Shown here one piece after another: positions 35,321-35,632 of a stretch of 35,632 nt of DNA. The stretch spans positions 1-35,632 of the forward strand of contig CAMMWP010000018.1 in NCBI GenBank assembly GCA_946500615.1. The letters run 5' to 3'. Source of the stretch: an uncultured Clostridium sp. GTDB lineage: Bacteria; Bacillota; Clostridia; TANB77; CAG-508. Position 1 is the stretch's first letter; the number at the start of each line of letters is the position of its first letter. A program made the position numbers and the translations under genes. The notes below the pieces were generated by a model. That model ran no database searches. It was not told the DNA's origin and saw only the letters and a list, made by a program, of their open reading frames with translations.

Positions 35321-35632
35321 CGTTAAACCATGCAGAAGCACCGCTTATGTAAACTTCTTTTGTTCCTTCTCCTACTTTACATATGTCATAAATCTTTGAT
35401 CCATAACTTGTACTTGTTCCGTTTTCATATGCTGTTACATATTTGGTACTAATATAATTTCCTTCACTGTTTTTGGCTTCTTGGGTCATTTTTTGTCCAT
35501 AACTTGAGCCATCTACATAGGTACTGTTACCTAATTTATCATATCCTGCTGCTCTGTCCCATGCTCCTCCTGACATATCATAGATTCCATATACATTTCC
35601 TGTGGTACTTGACAATACACCTATTTCTCCAT
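35172..35632 (-). CDS. DGR target protein, C-type-lectin/FGE-like C-terminus (partial, runs off right edge)
   Basis: 152 residues are visible; the frame remains open to the window end, so the N-terminus is outside. STTGNVYGIYDMSGGAW is the FGE/C-type-lectin-fold motif of bacterial DGR targets, followed by AGYDKLG, EVYISGASAWFNDY and the variable C-terminus GPFFHRGGGYSS...HYGFRVVLCP. FRVVL(x)P at the end is the invariant part of the ligand-binding fold. The variable residues cluster in the last 45 residues, as expected for a solvent-exposed binding face. The protein is probably surface-displayed; many relatives have a prepilin-like N-terminus similar to the gene at 1-166. Transcription is convergent with the RT cassette and passes into the TR. 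Confidence 0.93.
   Translation of the reverse strand, partial: GEIGVLSSTTGNVYGIYDMSGGAWDRAAGYDKLGNSTYVDGSSYGQKMTQEAKNSEGNYISTKYVTAYENGTSTSYGSKIYDICKVGEGTKEVYISGASAWFNDYSYFAYSSGPFFHRGGGYSSTSSAGVFCSGYSAGISSSHYGFRVVLCP

Overview
The window looks like a chromosomal segment of a low-GC, spore-forming member of the Clostridia, probably an uncultured gut-type lineage. The evidence is strong AT bias with A/T-ending codons, Shine-Dalgarno sites of the AAAGGAG type, PolC-type replicase, and three sporulation genes: germination protease gpr, a ytxC-like gene, and an SspH-type small acid-soluble spore protein.

Layout. 1-166: start of a prepilin-like gene running off the left edge. 167-812: intergenic, with a 20-bp perfect inverted repeat around a promoter-bearing segment. 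813-3564: a DUF4912 protein and a GH57/DUF1957 branching-enzyme-like protein. 3834-7002: ytxC, a membrane-anchored protein, a folded RNA candidate and gpr. 7221-16632: a small cysteine-hydrolase-like gene, then minus-strand uvrA, the housekeeping run rsmE / membrane protein / yicC / remA / rpoZ / gmk, and a cytoplasmic alpha-amylase. 16998-25000: hotdog thioesterase, polC with a frameshift, a PBECR-type nuclease gene followed by a small RNA gene with its own promoter and terminator, composite palindromic repeats, and an AAA/DUF4143 ATPase. 25395-31718: U32 peptidase, a DUF6273-like protein, an RNHCP zinc protein, a 107-bp perfect inverted repeat, a nucleoside kinase with a frameshift, and an sspH-type gene. 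31736-35632: a MITE-like insertion and then a diversity-generating retroelement (DGR).

The DGR is the main accessory system. A promoter overlapping a 24-bp palindrome drives a MutS-domain-I-like protein, an Avd protein and a DGR reverse transcriptase. A tandem ribbon-helix-helix protein is encoded divergently and is the obvious candidate repressor. Convergent to this cassette lie a 154-bp template repeat (TR) and the matching variable repeat (VR) at the 3' end of a C-type-lectin/FGE-like target gene that runs off the right edge. TR and VR differ at 19 positions, and all 19 are adenines in the TR sense strand, the hallmark of adenine-specific mutagenic retrohoming. The TR encodes mostly AAC/AAT codons at the variable sites.

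The second notable pattern is in the coding sequence. Three conserved genes (polC, the nucleoside kinase, the DGR reverse transcriptase) are each split by one extra base, and each split can be repaired at the same motif: an in-frame CGG codon followed by A, where skipping the C gives GGA (Gly, an invariant family glycine in polC and the RT). By my reading by eye, CGG occurs in frame only twice more in the whole window, both in poorly conserved accessory genes. This suggests either +1 frameshifting at a nearly unassigned CGG codon or a systematic sequencing artefact; the sequence alone cannot separate these.
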